Assembly: GCA_049603715.1 (NCBI GenBank)
Contig: JBMYSW010000001.1
Span: forward strand, 179,783-243,782
DNA length: 64,000 bases
Source: Pontibacterium sp049603715
Lineage (GTDB): Bacteria; Pseudomonadota; Gammaproteobacteria; Pseudomonadales; Balneatricaceae
Reading direction: 5' to 3'
How positions within the stretch are numbered: position 1 is the stretch's first letter; every line of letters starts with the position of its first letter. The position numbers and the translations under genes were made by a program. The notes under the pieces were generated by a model, which saw nothing but the letters and a program-made list of their open reading frames with translations, was not told where the DNA came from and searched no databases. Positions 63,949 through 64,000 of this stretch are shown here, piece after piece.

Positions 63949-64000
63949 TGGTGGTGGGAGGTGGATTCGAACCACCGAAGCTCGCGCGTCAGATTTACAA
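63949..64000 (-). tRNA. tRNA-Tyr (GTA), 3' part, cut by the window edge
   Basis: Read on the reverse strand the end shows the anticodon loop TTGTAAA with anticodon GTA, then a variable arm, the T arm GGTGGTTCGAATCCACC with its stem paired, the acceptor strand TCCCACCA and an encoded CCA. The long variable arm (CGCGCGAGCTTCG) fits a class II tRNA as bacterial tRNA-Tyr is. The 5' half lies beyond the window, so pairing of the acceptor and D arm is not seen. Confidence 0.9.

Overview
The window is a stretch of core chromosome from a Gram-negative gammaproteobacterium. The gene order (lpoA, rsmI, rnpB, mraZ to ftsZ, lpxC, secA, argJ, Nudix gene, yacG, coaE, pilD, pilC, pilB, pilA) is the one known from Pseudomonas and marine Cellvibrionales-type bacteria. 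MurE carries the DNPR motif of the meso-diaminopimelate enzyme. LpxC and KdsA indicate an LPS outer membrane, and PilABCD type IV pili. I see no insertion sequences, prophage, CRISPR or integrase, so species-level naming is not justified.

Layout. 1-2143: 5' part of lpoA (reverse strand), rsmI and the RNase P RNA. 2414-19596: a complete division and cell-wall (dcw) cluster of 15 genes, mraZ-rsmH-ftsL-ftsI-murE-murF-mraY-murD-ftsW-murG-murC-ddl-ftsQ-ftsA-ftsZ. It starts at a consensus-like promoter followed by a ladder of MraZ-box-like repeats, and seven of its junctions overlap by four bases. 19647-26101: lpxC, secA, argJ and a Nudix/TMP-synthase fusion, three of them followed by strong terminators. 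26085-32286: type IV pilus genes, with pilB-pilC-pilD-coaE-yacG on the reverse strand and pilA divergent with a long structured leader. 32302-38538: DUF2442 gene, nadC, ampD and a ferric iron ABC transporter whose ATPase gene faces its permease and binding-protein genes; both units have Fur-box-like sites. 38612-47900: rsmE, a MATE transporter, an acetoacetyl-CoA reductase, a large DUF349 protein, ychJ, sbcB and an unknown exported protein. 48005-64000: an M16 protease, a Tim44-like protein, yaaA, trpS, cysK, a Sel1 protein, a DTW protein, a DUF4139 protein, a pseudokinase/FGE-sulfatase fusion, kdsA, a HugZ-like protein, a DUF2788 protein and the 3' part of tRNA-Tyr.

The most unusual element is the FtsZ at the normal dcw position. 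It keeps the start of the protein, the T1 glycines, the GTGTG core of the signature, the T7 catalytic loop and the C-terminal FtsA/ZipA-binding peptide. It has however replaced several residues that contact GTP in other FtsZs and is very divergent overall. Other points of interest are the ten-base-periodic MraZ operator ladder, a pilA leader with mutually exclusive helices, a catalytically dead kinase fused through one membrane helix to an FGE-sulfatase domain, and several short tandem repeats of 12-17 bases confined to intergenic DNA. The rest reads as ordinary core genome.
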